The notes under the pieces are model-generated. The model was not told the origin of the DNA and searched no databases. It worked only from the letters and a program-made list of their open reading frames with translations. Below are positions 24,442 to 34,084 of a DNA stretch of 64,000 bases, piece by piece. Each line of letters opens with the position of its first letter. Position 1 is the first letter of the stretch. Position numbers and translations under genes: made by a program. Origin of the DNA: Lichenicola sp964247755 (GTDB lineage: Bacteria > Pseudomonadota > Alphaproteobacteria > Acetobacterales > Acetobacteraceae); NCBI GenBank assembly GCA_964247755.1, contig CAXTVX010000001.1, positions 248,001-312,000 of the forward strand, written 5' to 3'.

Positions 24442-25806
24442 ATGGCCAGCGCCGCGACCCGTCCCCATGTCGAGCCCGATCCGACCGTGGCGGAGCTGCT
24501 GGCCGCGCGTCCGCAGCTGCGCATGGACCCGTTCGAGGGGCTGATGCTGGAGGGGGTGGCGCTCGGTGCGGTCGCCGCCGAACTCGGGACCCCTGTTTGG
24601 GTGACCGGCGCCGGCACCCTTCGCGCCCGCTACCGCCGCCTGTCGGCCGCCCTCGACGAGGCCGGCCTCGATGCGCAGGTGCACTACGCGGTCAAGGCGA
24701 ACGATCACCTGGCGGTGCTGCGCGTGCTCCACGCCGAAGGCGCCGGCGCCGACGTGGTCAGCGGCGGCGAGTTGCACCGCGCGCTGGCGGCCGGGATCGC
24801 GCCGGAGCGGATCGTGTTCTCCGGCGTCGGCAAGTCGGATGACGAGCTGATGCTGGCGCTGTCGTCGCGGATCGCGCAGGTCAACATCGAAAGCCGCGAG
24901 GAGCTCGAGCGCCTGTCGGTGCTCGCCGCCAGTGCCGGCCGGATCGCGCAGGTGGTGCTCCGGGTCAACCCGGACGTGGACGCCCGCACCCACGCCAAGA
25001 TCTCCACCGGCCGCGCCGGCGCCAAGTTCGGCATCGCGCACGACGAGGCGGCCGGGCTCTACGCGCTGGCCGCCGGGCTCGAGGGGATCGAGCCGATCGG
25101 CTTCGCGGTGCATATCGGCAGCCAGATCGCTGACCCGGCACCGTTCTGCGCCGCCTACGCCCGCATCGCCGGGCTGGTGCGTCAGGTGCGCGACGCCGGC
25201 CATGCGGTGTCGACCGTCGATTGCGGCGGCGGCCTCGGCATCAGCTACCGCGACGAGCCCGCAGGGTCGCCCCGCGCGCTCGCGCACGCGATCCGACTGA
25301 CCCTGGGCGGCCTCGGCCTGCGTCTGCTGGTGGAGCCGGGGCGCTGGCTGGTGGCGCCGGCCGGCGTGCTGCTATCGCGCGTGATCCGGGTCAAGCGCCA
25401 GGCCGGCGCGCCGCCCTTCGTGGTGCTGGACTGCGCCATGAACGACCTGCTGCGGCCGAGCCTGTACGACAGCTGGCACGGCGTGCTGCCGCTGTCGGCG
25501 CGTGACGCGGTGGCGCCGGCAGCACCCGCGCATCTGGTCGGGCCGGTCTGCGAGACCGGCGACACCCTGGCCCGCGACCGGCTGCTGCCGGAGCTCCGCT
25601 GCGGCGCGCGGGTGGCGATCCTGGACACCGGCGCCTACGGTTCGGTGATGAGCTCGACCTACAATGCCCGCCCGCTGGCAGCGCAGGCCCTGGTGGATGG
25701 CCACCGCTGGGCCACCATCCGCGCGCGGCAGCCGGTGACGGCGCTGTGGGAGGGCGAACACGTGCCGGACTGGCTCGGCGGCGCCCCCGACGGCACCGCC
25801 GGATGA
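24442..25806 (+). CDS. lysA: Diaminopimelate decarboxylase
   Basis: LysA decarboxylates meso-diaminopimelate to lysine with PLP. The 454-residue product shows the PLP lysine in VHYAVKANDHLAVL, the phosphate-binding SGGEL and GGGLGISY loops, the HIGSQI motif, VEPGRWLVAPAG, and the substrate Cys in GPVCETGDTLARD. The first ~30 residues are a mild extension of the family core. It is directly followed, with an ATGA overlap, by the DUF4175 gene. In many relatives argH and the small lipoprotein gene stand immediately upstream, which is not so here. Confidence 0.96.
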   Translation: MASAATRPHVEPDPTVAELLAARPQLRMDPFEGLMLEGVALGAVAAELGTPVWVTGAGTLRARYRRLSAALDEAGLDAQVHYAVKANDHLAVLRVLHAEGAGADVVSGGELHRALAAGIAPERIVFSGVGKSDDELMLALSSRIAQVNIESREELERLSVLAASAGRIAQVVLRVNPDVDARTHAKISTGRAGAKFGIAHDEAAGLYALAAGLEGIEPIGFAVHIGSQIADPAPFCAAYARIAGLVRQVRDAGHAVSTVDCGGGLGISYRDEPAGSPRALAHAIRLTLGGLGLRLLVEPGRWLVAPAGVLLSRVIRVKRQAGAPPFVVLDCAMNDLLRPSLYDSWHGVLPLSARDAVAPAAPAHLVGPVCETGDTLARDRLLPELRCGARVAILDTGAYGSVMSSTYNARPLAAQALVDGHRWATIRARQPVTALWEGEHVPDWLGGAPDGTAG

Positions 25807-28556
25807 GCCTGACGCATCCCATTCCCGGCGCTTCGATGCCGCTGCTTGACCGGGCGCGACGCAGCGCCGGGCGCGTGCTCTGGATCGAGCAGCTCTGGCC
25901 GGCGCTTCTGCCCGGGCTCGGAATCCTGCTCGGGCTGGTGGTGCTGTCGCTGCTGACCCTGCCGCAGCGACTGCCGGTATGGCTGCACGCCCTGCTGCTG
26001 CTATCGACCGCCGCCGTCCTGGCGCGGCTGCTGCATCGCCGCCTGGGCCGCCTGCGCTCGCCCCCCGTGCCGGCACGAGACCGGCGGATCGAGCAGGCCT
26101 CGCGCCTGCCGCACCGCCCGGTTTCCACCCTGTCCGACCACCCGGTGCTGACTGGCGGCCCGGACGGCGAGGCCGGCCTGATCTGGCAGGCGCACCTGCG
26201 ACGCACCGAGGCCGGGCTGCAGCGGCTGGCGGCCGGTCCGCCGCGCCTGGGCCTGCGCGCGCACGACCGCCACCGGCTGGCGCCACTGCTGCTGGCGGCA
26301 CTCGCGGCGTCGCTCGTGCTGGCCGGGCGGGACGCACCGGTCCGCATCGCCTCCGGCTTCTGGCCCGGGCTTGCGGTGCCGCTCGGTGCGAGGCCGCTGC
26401 TCCAGGCCTGGATCACCCCGCCCGACTATGCCGGCGGCGCACCGATCTTCCTCACCGACCCGAACGGACGCTATGTGGTGCCGTCCGGTGCGCGTCTGAG
26501 TGCCAGCCTCACCGGCACCGCCATGCAGCCGGCGCTGACCCTGCGCGGCCCGGGATCCGGACGCTTCCATGCCCTGTCCGACCGGAGCTGGACCCTGGAC
26601 CGGGTGCTCACCGTCGACACCGTGGTGGTCATACGCGCCGCCGGCTACCGGCTGGCGGACTGGCACATCACGGTGCAGCCGGTGCCGATACCGGTCGTGC
26701 GCTGGAACGGCGCACCCGGCCCGGCCACCGACCTCGCCTGGCACACCAGGCTGCCCTGGTCGGTGTCGCACCGCTACGGCGTGGCCACGCTGACCGCCGA
26801 GCTACGCCTGGCGGAGGGCGCCGGCGCGGGACGCGTGCTGCGTGTGCCGATCCTGTTGCCGAGCCGGCCCACCGCGGCGCACGGCGTCGCCACGCCCGAC
26901 CTGTCCGCCGATCCGTGGGCGGGTGCCGCGGTGACGGCGGTGCTGGTCGCCACCGACGCCGCCGGCCAGTCCGGCCGGAGCGCGGAGGCCCGCTTCACCC
27001 TGCCGGCGCGCACCTTCCGCAACCCCCTGGCGCGTGCGGTGCTGGACCTCCGGCGCAGGCTGGCGCTGGGCCAGGAAGCGCCGGCGCAGGTCGCCGACGA
27101 CCTGCAGGCGCTGGGCGACACCCCGGGCGCGTTCGCGCAGGATCCCAGCCTGTTCCTCAACCTGAGCACCGACGCCTCCCTGCTTCGGCTTCCGCGCGAT
27201 GGGCGCGACGAGGCGTCGGACCGGCTGTGGCAGCTGGCGCTGGCGCTGGAGGATGGGCTGCACAACGACCGCGCCGGGGCGCGGGCGGCGCTGGAGGTGC
27301 GCGCGGCGCAGGACCGGCTGTCGTCGCAGATCGAGCACATGCGCCAGCTTGGACCCAAGGGTCAGTCGGCTGCCGAGCAGTCCGAGCTGCAGCAGCGGAT
27401 CGCGGCGCTGAAGCAGGCAATCGCCCGCCGGATGCAGGCGCTGGCGGCGCAGGCGGCGCGGAACCACACCCCGATGCCGCCGATGCCGGACACCTCGACG
27501 CTGGGCAGCGACGAACTCGGCCGCATGATGAAGCGGATGCAGGACGAGGCCGCCTCCGGACACGCGGAGGAGGCGATGCGCGACCTGTCGCAGATGCAGG
27601 CGATGCTGGAGCACATGCGCGTCGCCACGCCGCAGGACCTTCAGGCGGCGCAGCAGCAGGCGCAGGGTCGTCAGCAGGCACACGACCAGATGGCGGCGGT
27701 GCAGGACCTGGTGCAGCGGCAGTCGGCCCTGCTCGACCACGCGCAGGGGCGGCAGGCGCAGCAGGACCGCGCGAAGGCACAGGACGGGTCCGACGGCCAG
27801 CCGGGAACCACCGACGGCGAGGATGCGGCGGGCGGGGACAGCGCCGTGATGGACCCCGCAACCCGCCGGCTGATGCAGCAGCTCGGCGTCGCGATGGGGA
27901 ACGGGCCGACGCCGGACGCCCAACCTGGACAACAGGCATCGGGACAGCCGGGACCCGGACAACCGGCGACGGGACAGCAAGTGTCAGGGCAGCAGTCGGA
28001 CGACACGGCCCGGCAAGGGGACCGTCACGCCCAGCACGTATTGCGACGGGCGCTGGACGAGCTGGCCACCGAGTTCCAGGCGCTGACCGGCAAGAAGGCG
28101 GACTCGCTCGCCAAGGCGGCCGCGGCGATGGCGCAGGCGCACGGTGCGCTGGCCGAGGGCAAGGACGGCCCGGCCGCGCAGGCGCAGATGCAGGCGCTGG
28201 CGGCGTTGCAGCAGGGCGCGCAGCAGATGCGCAGCGCCATGAGTGCTGGACGCTCGGGCGCCGGCGGCCTGGCGCTGCTGCCAGGCGGGGCCGACGGCAC
28301 CGGTAACGAGCCCGGCGACCAGGCGTCCGACGGCCAGGAGGGCGGCGAGGATCAGCAGGGCGACCGCGACCCGCTCGGGCGCCATCTGGCGGCCGGCCAT
28401 GCGGGCATGGACGACGGTGACGAGACCCACCTGCCGGACCAGGCGGCACCGGCGCGCTCGCGCGAGATCGAGCAGGAGCTGCGCCGGCGCGACAGCGACC
28501 GCACCCGGCCGCCACCGGAGCTCGACTACCTCGACCGGCTGCTGAAGCCGTTCTGA
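25803..28556 (+). CDS. DUF4175 (TIGR02302) membrane protein
   Basis: A 917-residue alphaproteobacterial protein of unknown function. Near the N-terminus two hydrophobic segments (LLPGLGILLGLVVLSLLTL and LHALLLLSTAAVLARLL) are followed by a third (LAPLLLAALAASLVLAG). Then comes a large exported-type region with ITPPDYAGGAPIFL, typical of DUF4175, and a C-terminal third rich in Gln, Met, Ala and Arg that reads as long helices and low-complexity linkers. It ends LDYLDRLLKPF, the typical family ending. ATG 25803 overlaps the lysA stop. The persistent lysA-DUF4175 pairing suggests an envelope role, which remains unproven. Confidence 0.88.
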   Translation: MSLTHPIPGASMPLLDRARRSAGRVLWIEQLWPALLPGLGILLGLVVLSLLTLPQRLPVWLHALLLLSTAAVLARLLHRRLGRLRSPPVPARDRRIEQASRLPHRPVSTLSDHPVLTGGPDGEAGLIWQAHLRRTEAGLQRLAAGPPRLGLRAHDRHRLAPLLLAALAASLVLAGRDAPVRIASGFWPGLAVPLGARPLLQAWITPPDYAGGAPIFLTDPNGRYVVPSGARLSASLTGTAMQPALTLRGPGSGRFHALSDRSWTLDRVLTVDTVVVIRAAGYRLADWHITVQPVPIPVVRWNGAPGPATDLAWHTRLPWSVSHRYGVATLTAELRLAEGAGAGRVLRVPILLPSRPTAAHGVATPDLSADPWAGAAVTAVLVATDAAGQSGRSAEARFTLPARTFRNPLARAVLDLRRRLALGQEAPAQVADDLQALGDTPGAFAQDPSLFLNLSTDASLLRLPRDGRDEASDRLWQLALALEDGLHNDRAGARAALEVRAAQDRLSSQIEHMRQLGPKGQSAAEQSELQQRIAALKQAIARRMQALAAQAARNHTPMPPMPDTSTLGSDELGRMMKRMQDEAASGHAEEAMRDLSQMQAMLEHMRVATPQDLQAAQQQAQGRQQAHDQMAAVQDLVQRQSALLDHAQGRQAQQDRAKAQDGSDGQPGTTDGEDAAGGDSAVMDPATRRLMQQLGVAMGNGPTPDAQPGQQASGQPGPGQPATGQQVSGQQSDDTARQGDRHAQHVLRRALDELATEFQALTGKKADSLAKAAAAMAQAHGALAEGKDGPAAQAQMQALAALQQGAQQMRSAMSAGRSGAGGLALLPGGADGTGNEPGDQASDGQEGGEDQQGDRDPLGRHLAAGHAGMDDGDETHLPDQAAPARSREIEQELRRRDSDRTRPPPELDYLDRLLKPF

Positions 28557-28584
28557 CCGCGCCGGGCTGCCGCCTCGCGGCCCG

Positions 28585-30675
28585 CTACCAGATCTGCACC
28601 CGGTCCTTCGGCGCGAGGTAGAGCGAGTCGCCGGGCTCGACGTTCCAGGCCTTGTACCAGCCGTCGATGTTGTGCACCGGCATGTCGACCCGGGCCGACG
28701 GCGGCGAATGCGGATCGGTGACCAGCAGCATCTTCGCCCGGTCCGGCCGCACCTTCTGCCGCCACACCTGCGCCCAGCCCAGGAAAACGCGCTGGTCGCC
28801 GGTCAACCCATCGATCACCGGCGCCACCCCGCCGTGCAGCGAGGCGTGATAGGCATCCAGCGCCAGGGTCAGGCCGCCCAGGTCGGCGATGTTCTCGCCC
28901 ATGGTCAGGCGGCCGTTCACGTGCAGGCCCGGGAACGGCGAGAGCGCGTCGAACTGCGCGCCGAGCCGGTCGGCACGCACGCCGAACCGCTGGGCGTCGT
29001 CGGCGCTCCACCAGTCGTGCAGCCGCCCCTTCTCATCGAACTTGCGCCCCTGGTCGTCGAAGCTGTGCGTCATCTCGTGGCCGATGACGCCGCCGATCGC
29101 GCCGTAGTTGATCGCCGGATCCGCGTCCTTGTTGAAGAACGGCGGCTGCAGGATCGCGGCCGGGAACACCACCTCGTCGAACGGCGGCGCGTTGTAGGCG
29201 TTCACCGTCTGCGGCGTCATGTCCCATTCGGTGCGGTCGACCGGATGGCCGAGATGCCCGACCTGGTACGCCCACTCGAAGGCGATCGCGCGCCGGGCGT
29301 TGCCGTACAGGTCGTCCGGCCGCACCACCAGCCCGGAATAGTCGCGCCACTTGTCAGGATAGCCGATCAGGATCAGCTGGTTGTCGAGCTTCCTGAGCGC
29401 TGCCTGCCTGGTCGCCTCGCTCATCCACGCGTTGTGCTGCAGCCGCACCCGGAACGCCGCCTTCAGCTCGGCCGTGAGCCCGGCCATCGCCGCTTTCTCC
29501 TCGGGCGGGAAGTAGCGCGCGACGTAGGCCTTGCCGATCGCCATGCCCATGGCACCGCCGGTGGCCGCGACCGCGCGCTTCCAGCGCACTTCCAGCTCCG
29601 GCTGGCCGGACAGCGTCCTGCCGTGGAATCCGAACGACGCATCCACGAACGGCTGCGACAGGTTGTCGGCCGCATTATCCGCCAGGTGGAACGCCAGCCA
29701 CGCGCGCAACGTGGGAAGGTCGGTCTCGCCGGCGATCCCCGCCTCGGCCAGCACCGCCGACCTCTCCGCTAGCACCACGGTGTCGGCATGGCCCAGGTCG
29801 GCGTGGGCCAGGAACGTTCCCCAATCGAACTGCGGCGCCTGCCGTTTGAGCTCGGCCACCGGCAGGGGGTTGTAGGTGCGGTCCGGATCCCGCCGGTCCG
29901 CCCGCGCCCACTGCACCTGCGCCAGCCGGGTCTCGAACGCCACCACCGCCTGCGCCTGCCGGTCCGCCTCCGGCCAGTCGATCATGTGCAGCAGCTGCGC
30001 CACGTAGGCCGCATAGGCCGCCTTCTTGTCGGCGAATTTCGGCTGGAGGTAGTAGTCGCGGTCGGGCAGGCCGAGCCCGGCCTGGCCGAGCCCGATCGAG
30101 TAGCGGGTCGGGTCCCTGGCATCCGGCTGCACGCCGAGGTCGAACAGCGAGGTGCCGTAGCCGTGCTGCGCGTCGCCAAGCAGGGCCGCGAACGCGGTAC
30201 GGTCGCCGACCGCCTTGACCGCGTCGAGGTCGGCCCGAAGCGGCTGCACGCCGCGCTTCTCCACCGCCGCCTCGTCCATGAACGCGGCGTAGAACGCCCC
30301 CAGCTTCTGTTCGACCGTGACGGGGTTCTTCGACGGGTCGGCCGAGAGCGACGTCAGGATGTCCTGCACCCGGGTCCGCGACAGGTCGGCCAGGATGTTG
30401 AATGCGCCCCAGGAGGTATGGTCGTTTGGGATCGCCATCCGCGTCACCGCGGCACCATTGGCGTAGCCGAAGAAGTCGTTACCCGGGTTCACGCCGGGGT
30501 CGCGTCCGGACAAGTCGAAGCCCCAGGGCCAGAACAGATGCCCCGACGTCGCGTCTGCCCGCACCCCGATCTTCGGAAGCGTCAACGGCGCCACCGGCTG
30601 CGCCCGCGCACCGGCCGCCAGCAGGCAGAGGCTCGTCGCCGTCAGCAGCAACAGGCGCCCACGCACCCCGTACAC
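28585..30675 (-). CDS. Exported M13-family zinc metallopeptidase (PepO/neprilysin-like)
   Basis: M13 peptidases cleave short peptides. This 696-residue protein has a signal peptide (RLLLLTATSLCLLAAGARA), the M13 N-terminal domain (NPGNDFFGYANGA), NAYNAPPFDEVVFPAAIL, the zinc motif IGHEMTHSFDDQG, the third ligand in MGENIADLGGL and the end YLAPKDRVQIW. The usual terminal CxVW box is replaced by VQIW. GTG 30675 is chosen because it has a GGGAAGGG purine site and gives a proper signal peptide; upstream codons are not part of the family. It is likely periplasmic. The ferritin-like gene lies upstream on the same strand, 83 bases away. Confidence 0.93.
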   Translation of the reverse strand: MYGVRGRLLLLTATSLCLLAAGARAQPVAPLTLPKIGVRADATSGHLFWPWGFDLSGRDPGVNPGNDFFGYANGAAVTRMAIPNDHTSWGAFNILADLSRTRVQDILTSLSADPSKNPVTVEQKLGAFYAAFMDEAAVEKRGVQPLRADLDAVKAVGDRTAFAALLGDAQHGYGTSLFDLGVQPDARDPTRYSIGLGQAGLGLPDRDYYLQPKFADKKAAYAAYVAQLLHMIDWPEADRQAQAVVAFETRLAQVQWARADRRDPDRTYNPLPVAELKRQAPQFDWGTFLAHADLGHADTVVLAERSAVLAEAGIAGETDLPTLRAWLAFHLADNAADNLSQPFVDASFGFHGRTLSGQPELEVRWKRAVAATGGAMGMAIGKAYVARYFPPEEKAAMAGLTAELKAAFRVRLQHNAWMSEATRQAALRKLDNQLILIGYPDKWRDYSGLVVRPDDLYGNARRAIAFEWAYQVGHLGHPVDRTEWDMTPQTVNAYNAPPFDEVVFPAAILQPPFFNKDADPAINYGAIGGVIGHEMTHSFDDQGRKFDEKGRLHDWWSADDAQRFGVRADRLGAQFDALSPFPGLHVNGRLTMGENIADLGGLTLALDAYHASLHGGVAPVIDGLTGDQRVFLGWAQVWRQKVRPDRAKMLLVTDPHSPPSARVDMPVHNIDGWYKAWNVEPGDSLYLAPKDRVQIW

Positions 30676-30758
30676 GTTCCGCCCTTCCCCCGATCCCACG
30701 TTCCGCCGCCTTGTCGCCGCCGTTGCGACGGCACACCAGGACGGCATGCGCGACCGTG

Positions 30759-31631
30759 TCAAGGCGTCGCGGCCACCGCCTTGCCCGGCCGCACGACCGC
30801 CACCGCCGGCCGTTCCCGCGCCACCCGCTCGAACTTCCGCCCCCGCCTGCGCATCGCCGCGAACGCCAGGCGCGCGGCCCCGCGCGACACCCGGCCGCGC
30901 GGGGTGAAGCCGATGGTCTTGAACATCATCCCCATTGCCCGCTCGATGTGCCGGCGCTGGTAGTAGCCCATCGCCCGCGACATATACGCGGCGATGCACC
31001 GCTGGTGGTCGTAGGCGATGCCGTCCGGCTCGTTGGTGCAGTGGTAGGCGTACGCGAGCTCGTCGTCCTCGCTTTCCGTCACACGACCGAGCGCGATCCG
31101 GGTGCGCGCCACCAGGCCCAGGCGCTCGCGCTTCAGGTAGCGGTGCATGTGGTCGTAGAACAGCTTGAAATGGCGGTACTCGTCCGCTGCGATCTGCTTG
31201 GAGATCGTCTTCAGCACCGGCTCGTCGGTCGCGTCGGCGAGTGCGGTGTAGAAGCTCGACGTCCCGGTCTCGACCATGCAGCGCGCGATCAGCTCGCCGG
31301 TCCGCGAGCCGCGCACCGACGCGTCCACCTCGATCGGGATGTGATACGAGGAGCGGTAGCGCTCGAACGCGGCGGGATAGTTCCAGGACGGGTCGGCCAG
31401 CATCGCCCATTGCCCGAGCGCATCGCCGTGCTGCACCTCCTCGACCGCCCAGTTGTCGGCGGCGAGCTGGAAGTCCGGGTCGTCGGTGAACACGTTGTTC
31501 AGGTAGGCCGCGTAGTCGACCCCGTTGCGCTCCACTACCGAGGCCGCCTTCACCAGGCGCAGCACGTCCCCGTCCACGCGTCCCGGCTCGAACCGGTCCC
31601 ACGCCACGTCCTCGATCCGCCAATGCTTCAT
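30759..31631 (-). CDS. Ferritin-like diiron protein (acyl-ACP desaturase-like)
   Basis: A 290-residue all-helical protein with two carboxylate-histidine iron motifs spaced as in ferritin-like oxidases: WAVEEVQHGDAL and, about 80 residues on, IAADEYRHFKLFYDH, with an intervening Glu in ARCMVETGTSSFY. This E-x2-H pattern is that of acyl-ACP desaturases and related diiron oxygenases. The C-terminal 40 residues are very basic. ATG 31631 begins the recognisable fold (MKHWRIEDVAWDRF) after an AGCAGG site. The substrate cannot be told; a desaturase or AurF-like oxygenase are possibilities. It is divergent from sucC. Confidence 0.75.
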   Translation of the reverse strand: MKHWRIEDVAWDRFEPGRVDGDVLRLVKAASVVERNGVDYAAYLNNVFTDDPDFQLAADNWAVEEVQHGDALGQWAMLADPSWNYPAAFERYRSSYHIPIEVDASVRGSRTGELIARCMVETGTSSFYTALADATDEPVLKTISKQIAADEYRHFKLFYDHMHRYLKRERLGLVARTRIALGRVTESEDDELAYAYHCTNEPDGIAYDHQRCIAAYMSRAMGYYQRRHIERAMGMMFKTIGFTPRGRVSRGAARLAFAAMRRRGRKFERVARERPAVAVVRPGKAVAATP

Positions 31632-31894
31632 CGACCTGCTGCCTTTCCGGCGTCGCCTGCCGCCCATCATGCCACCGGTCGGCGCCGCACCGGAAGGCCG
31701 CCCCGGGACCGCGCCGGGCCGGCGATTGTGCACCGCAGCGTGACTCTGCCGCCGGTGGGATGCAAACATCCCGCTCGGTGGCATCCGCGCCTCGGGCCGG
31801 AGCGCATGACAAGGTCTGCGAGCCATACCGGACAGCGATCCGTTTGATCCTGCTCCGCTGGACGCAGGACACACGGCCAGGGAGCCCGCACGGC

Positions 31895-33109
31895 ATGAAC
31901 ATCCACGAATACCAGGCCAAGACCCTGCTGAAGGGCTATGGCCTGCCGGTGCTGGACGGCCGCGTCGCGCGCTCGCCCGAGGAGGCCCTGATCGCCGCGC
32001 GCTCCCTGCCCGGCCCGGTCTACGTGGTGAAGTCGCAGATCCATGCCGGCGGCCGCGGCGCCGGGCGCTTCGCGGGCGATCCCAACGGCAAGGGCGGCGT
32101 CCGCCTGGTGCGCAGCCCGGCCGAGGCCGAGGAGGCCGCCACCGCCATGCTCGGCCACGTGCTGGTCACCAAGCAGACCGGCCCCGCCGGCAAGCAGGTC
32201 AACCGGCTCTACATCGAGGCCGGCTGCGACATCAGCAGCGAGCTGTACCTGTCCATGCTGACCGATCGCGAGACCGGCCGAATCGCCCTGATCGCATCCC
32301 GGGAAGGCGGCATGGAGATCGAGGAGGTCGCGCATACCAGCCCCGAGAAGATCCTGAACGCCACCGTCGACCCGGCGCTCGGCTATTCCGACTATATCGC
32401 CCGCGACCTCGCCGCCGGCCTCGGTCTGACGGGCAAGTCGATCGCCCACTTCGCCAAGGTCGTGCGCTCCATCTACACCGCCTTCGTCGCCTTGGACGCT
32501 GCCTCGGTCGAGATCAACCCGCTGGTGCTGACCGGCGCCGGCACGCTGGTCGCCCTCGACGCCAAGATGACCTTCGACGACAACGCCCTGTTCCGCCATC
32601 CCGAGCTGGAGGACCTGCGCGACGAGAGCGAGGAGGACCCCAAGGAGCTGGAAGCCGCCCGTCACGGCCTGAGCTACATCGCGCTGGACGGTTCGATCGG
32701 CTGCATGGTCAACGGCGCCGGCCTCGCCATGGCCACCATGGACATCATCAAGCTGGAGGGGGCCTCGCCCGCCAACTTCCTCGACGTCGGCGGCGGCGCC
32801 ACCAAGGAGCGCGTGGTCGCCGCGTTCAAGATCCTGCTGTCCGACAAGAACGTCGAAGGCATCCTGGTCAACATCTTCGGCGGCATCATGCGCTGCGACA
32901 TCATCGCCACGGCGGTGATCGAGGCGAGCCGCGAGGTGCAGCTGAACGTGCCGCTGGTGGTACGGCTCGAAGGCACCAACGTCGAGCTCGGCCAGAAGCT
33001 GATCGACGAATCGGGGCTTCCGATCATCAACGCCGACAACCTGTCCGACGCCGCGCGCAAGATCGTCGCCGCCGTCAAGGACGTGGGCGCCAAGGGGAGC
33101 AAGAACTGA
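31895..33109 (+). CDS. sucC: Succinyl-CoA synthetase beta subunit
   Basis: SucC joins SucD to convert succinyl-CoA and ADP (or GDP) to succinate and ATP. The 404-residue protein starts with the standard MNIHEYQAKTLLKGYGLPV, then the ATP-grasp lobe (KSQIHAGGRGAGRF, YIEAGCDISSELYLS, EINPLVLT) and the CoA-ligase lobe (NFLDVGGGATKERV, NIFGGIMRCDIIA). Acetic-acid bacteria in the strict sense often lack this enzyme, so its presence suggests a complete TCA cycle. A malate-CoA ligase role (MtkA) is less likely, since no serine-cycle genes are nearby. It overlaps sucD by one base. Confidence 0.96.
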   Translation: MNIHEYQAKTLLKGYGLPVLDGRVARSPEEALIAARSLPGPVYVVKSQIHAGGRGAGRFAGDPNGKGGVRLVRSPAEAEEAATAMLGHVLVTKQTGPAGKQVNRLYIEAGCDISSELYLSMLTDRETGRIALIASREGGMEIEEVAHTSPEKILNATVDPALGYSDYIARDLAAGLGLTGKSIAHFAKVVRSIYTAFVALDAASVEINPLVLTGAGTLVALDAKMTFDDNALFRHPELEDLRDESEEDPKELEAARHGLSYIALDGSIGCMVNGAGLAMATMDIIKLEGASPANFLDVGGGATKERVVAAFKILLSDKNVEGILVNIFGGIMRCDIIATAVIEASREVQLNVPLVVRLEGTNVELGQKLIDESGLPIINADNLSDAARKIVAAVKDVGAKGSKN

Positions 33110-33984
33110 TGTCGGTCCTGGTCGACAAGAACACCAAGGTCATCACCCAGGGCTTCACCGGCTCCCAGGGCACCTTCCACGCCGAGCAGGCGATCGCCTA
33201 CGGCACCAAGATGGTTGGCGGCGTCACCCCGGGAAAGGGCGGCTCCACCCATCTCGACCTGCCGGTGTTCGACACCGTGAGCGAGGCACGCGAGCGCACC
33301 GGCGCCACCGCCTCGGTGATCTACGTGCCGCCGCCGTTCGCGGCGGACTCGATCCTGGAGGCCATCGCCGCCGAGATGCCGCTGATCGTGTGCATCACCG
33401 AGGGCATCCCGGTGCTGGACATGGTCCGCGTCAAGGCGGCGCTGCGGAACAGCCCGAGCATCCTGATCGGCCCGAACTGTCCCGGCATCATCACTCCGGA
33501 GGAATGCAAGATCGGCATCATGCCGGGGCACATCCACCGCAAGGGAAAGGTCGGCATCGTGTCGCGCTCCGGCACCCTGACCTACGAGGCGGTGGCGCAG
33601 ACCACTGCGGTGGGCCTCGGCCAGAGCACCTGCGTCGGCATCGGCGGCGACCCGGTGAAGGGGCTGGACTTCATCGAGGTGCTGGAGATGTTCCTCCATG
33701 ATCCGGAAACGGAATCCATCGTCATGATCGGCGAGATCGGCGGCGCCTCGGAGATCAACGCCGCCCACTTCCTGCGCGATAACGCGGTGAAGAAGCCGAC
33801 CGTCGGCTTCATCGCCGGCGCCACCGCGCCCCCGGGCCGTCGCATGGGCCATGCCGGCGCGGTCATTACCGGCGGCAATGACACCGCGGCTGCCAAGATC
33901 GACGCGATGCGGTCCGCCGGCATCCACGTCGCATCGAGCCCCTCCCTGCTCGGCGAGACCATGATCAACGCGCTCAGGGGCTGA
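33109..33984 (+). CDS. sucD: Succinyl-CoA synthetase alpha subunit
   Basis: SucD carries the CoA-binding fold and the phosphorylated histidine. In 291 residues are ITQGFTGSQGTFHAEQAIAY (CoA loop), GGVTPGKGG, PNCPGIITPEECKIGIMPG, SRSGTLTYEAV, and GRRMGHAGAVITGG with the active-site His. Length and motifs are normal. The start (ATG 33109) shares its A with the sucC stop. No oxoglutarate dehydrogenase genes follow; instead the ADP-ribosyltransferase locus begins 100 bases downstream. Confidence 0.97.
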   Translation: MSVLVDKNTKVITQGFTGSQGTFHAEQAIAYGTKMVGGVTPGKGGSTHLDLPVFDTVSEARERTGATASVIYVPPPFAADSILEAIAAEMPLIVCITEGIPVLDMVRVKAALRNSPSILIGPNCPGIITPEECKIGIMPGHIHRKGKVGIVSRSGTLTYEAVAQTTAVGLGQSTCVGIGGDPVKGLDFIEVLEMFLHDPETESIVMIGEIGGASEINAAHFLRDNAVKKPTVGFIAGATAPPGRRMGHAGAVITGGNDTAAAKIDAMRSAGIHVASSPSLLGETMINALRG

Positions 33985-34084
33985 AACCCGTCCCGGGTGA
34001 TTCGGATCCTGAGGGTAGGATTGGCGACGGCTCAGCCTTCTCTAGCCGCCCCTGTTCTCTTGGCACTGAGGCGAGGCCGATCAA

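Noticed and set aside
30676..31920. Continuation of the M13 peptidase frame far upstream
   Set aside because: It runs antisense or out of frame through the ferritin-like gene; the signal peptide fixes the start near 30675.
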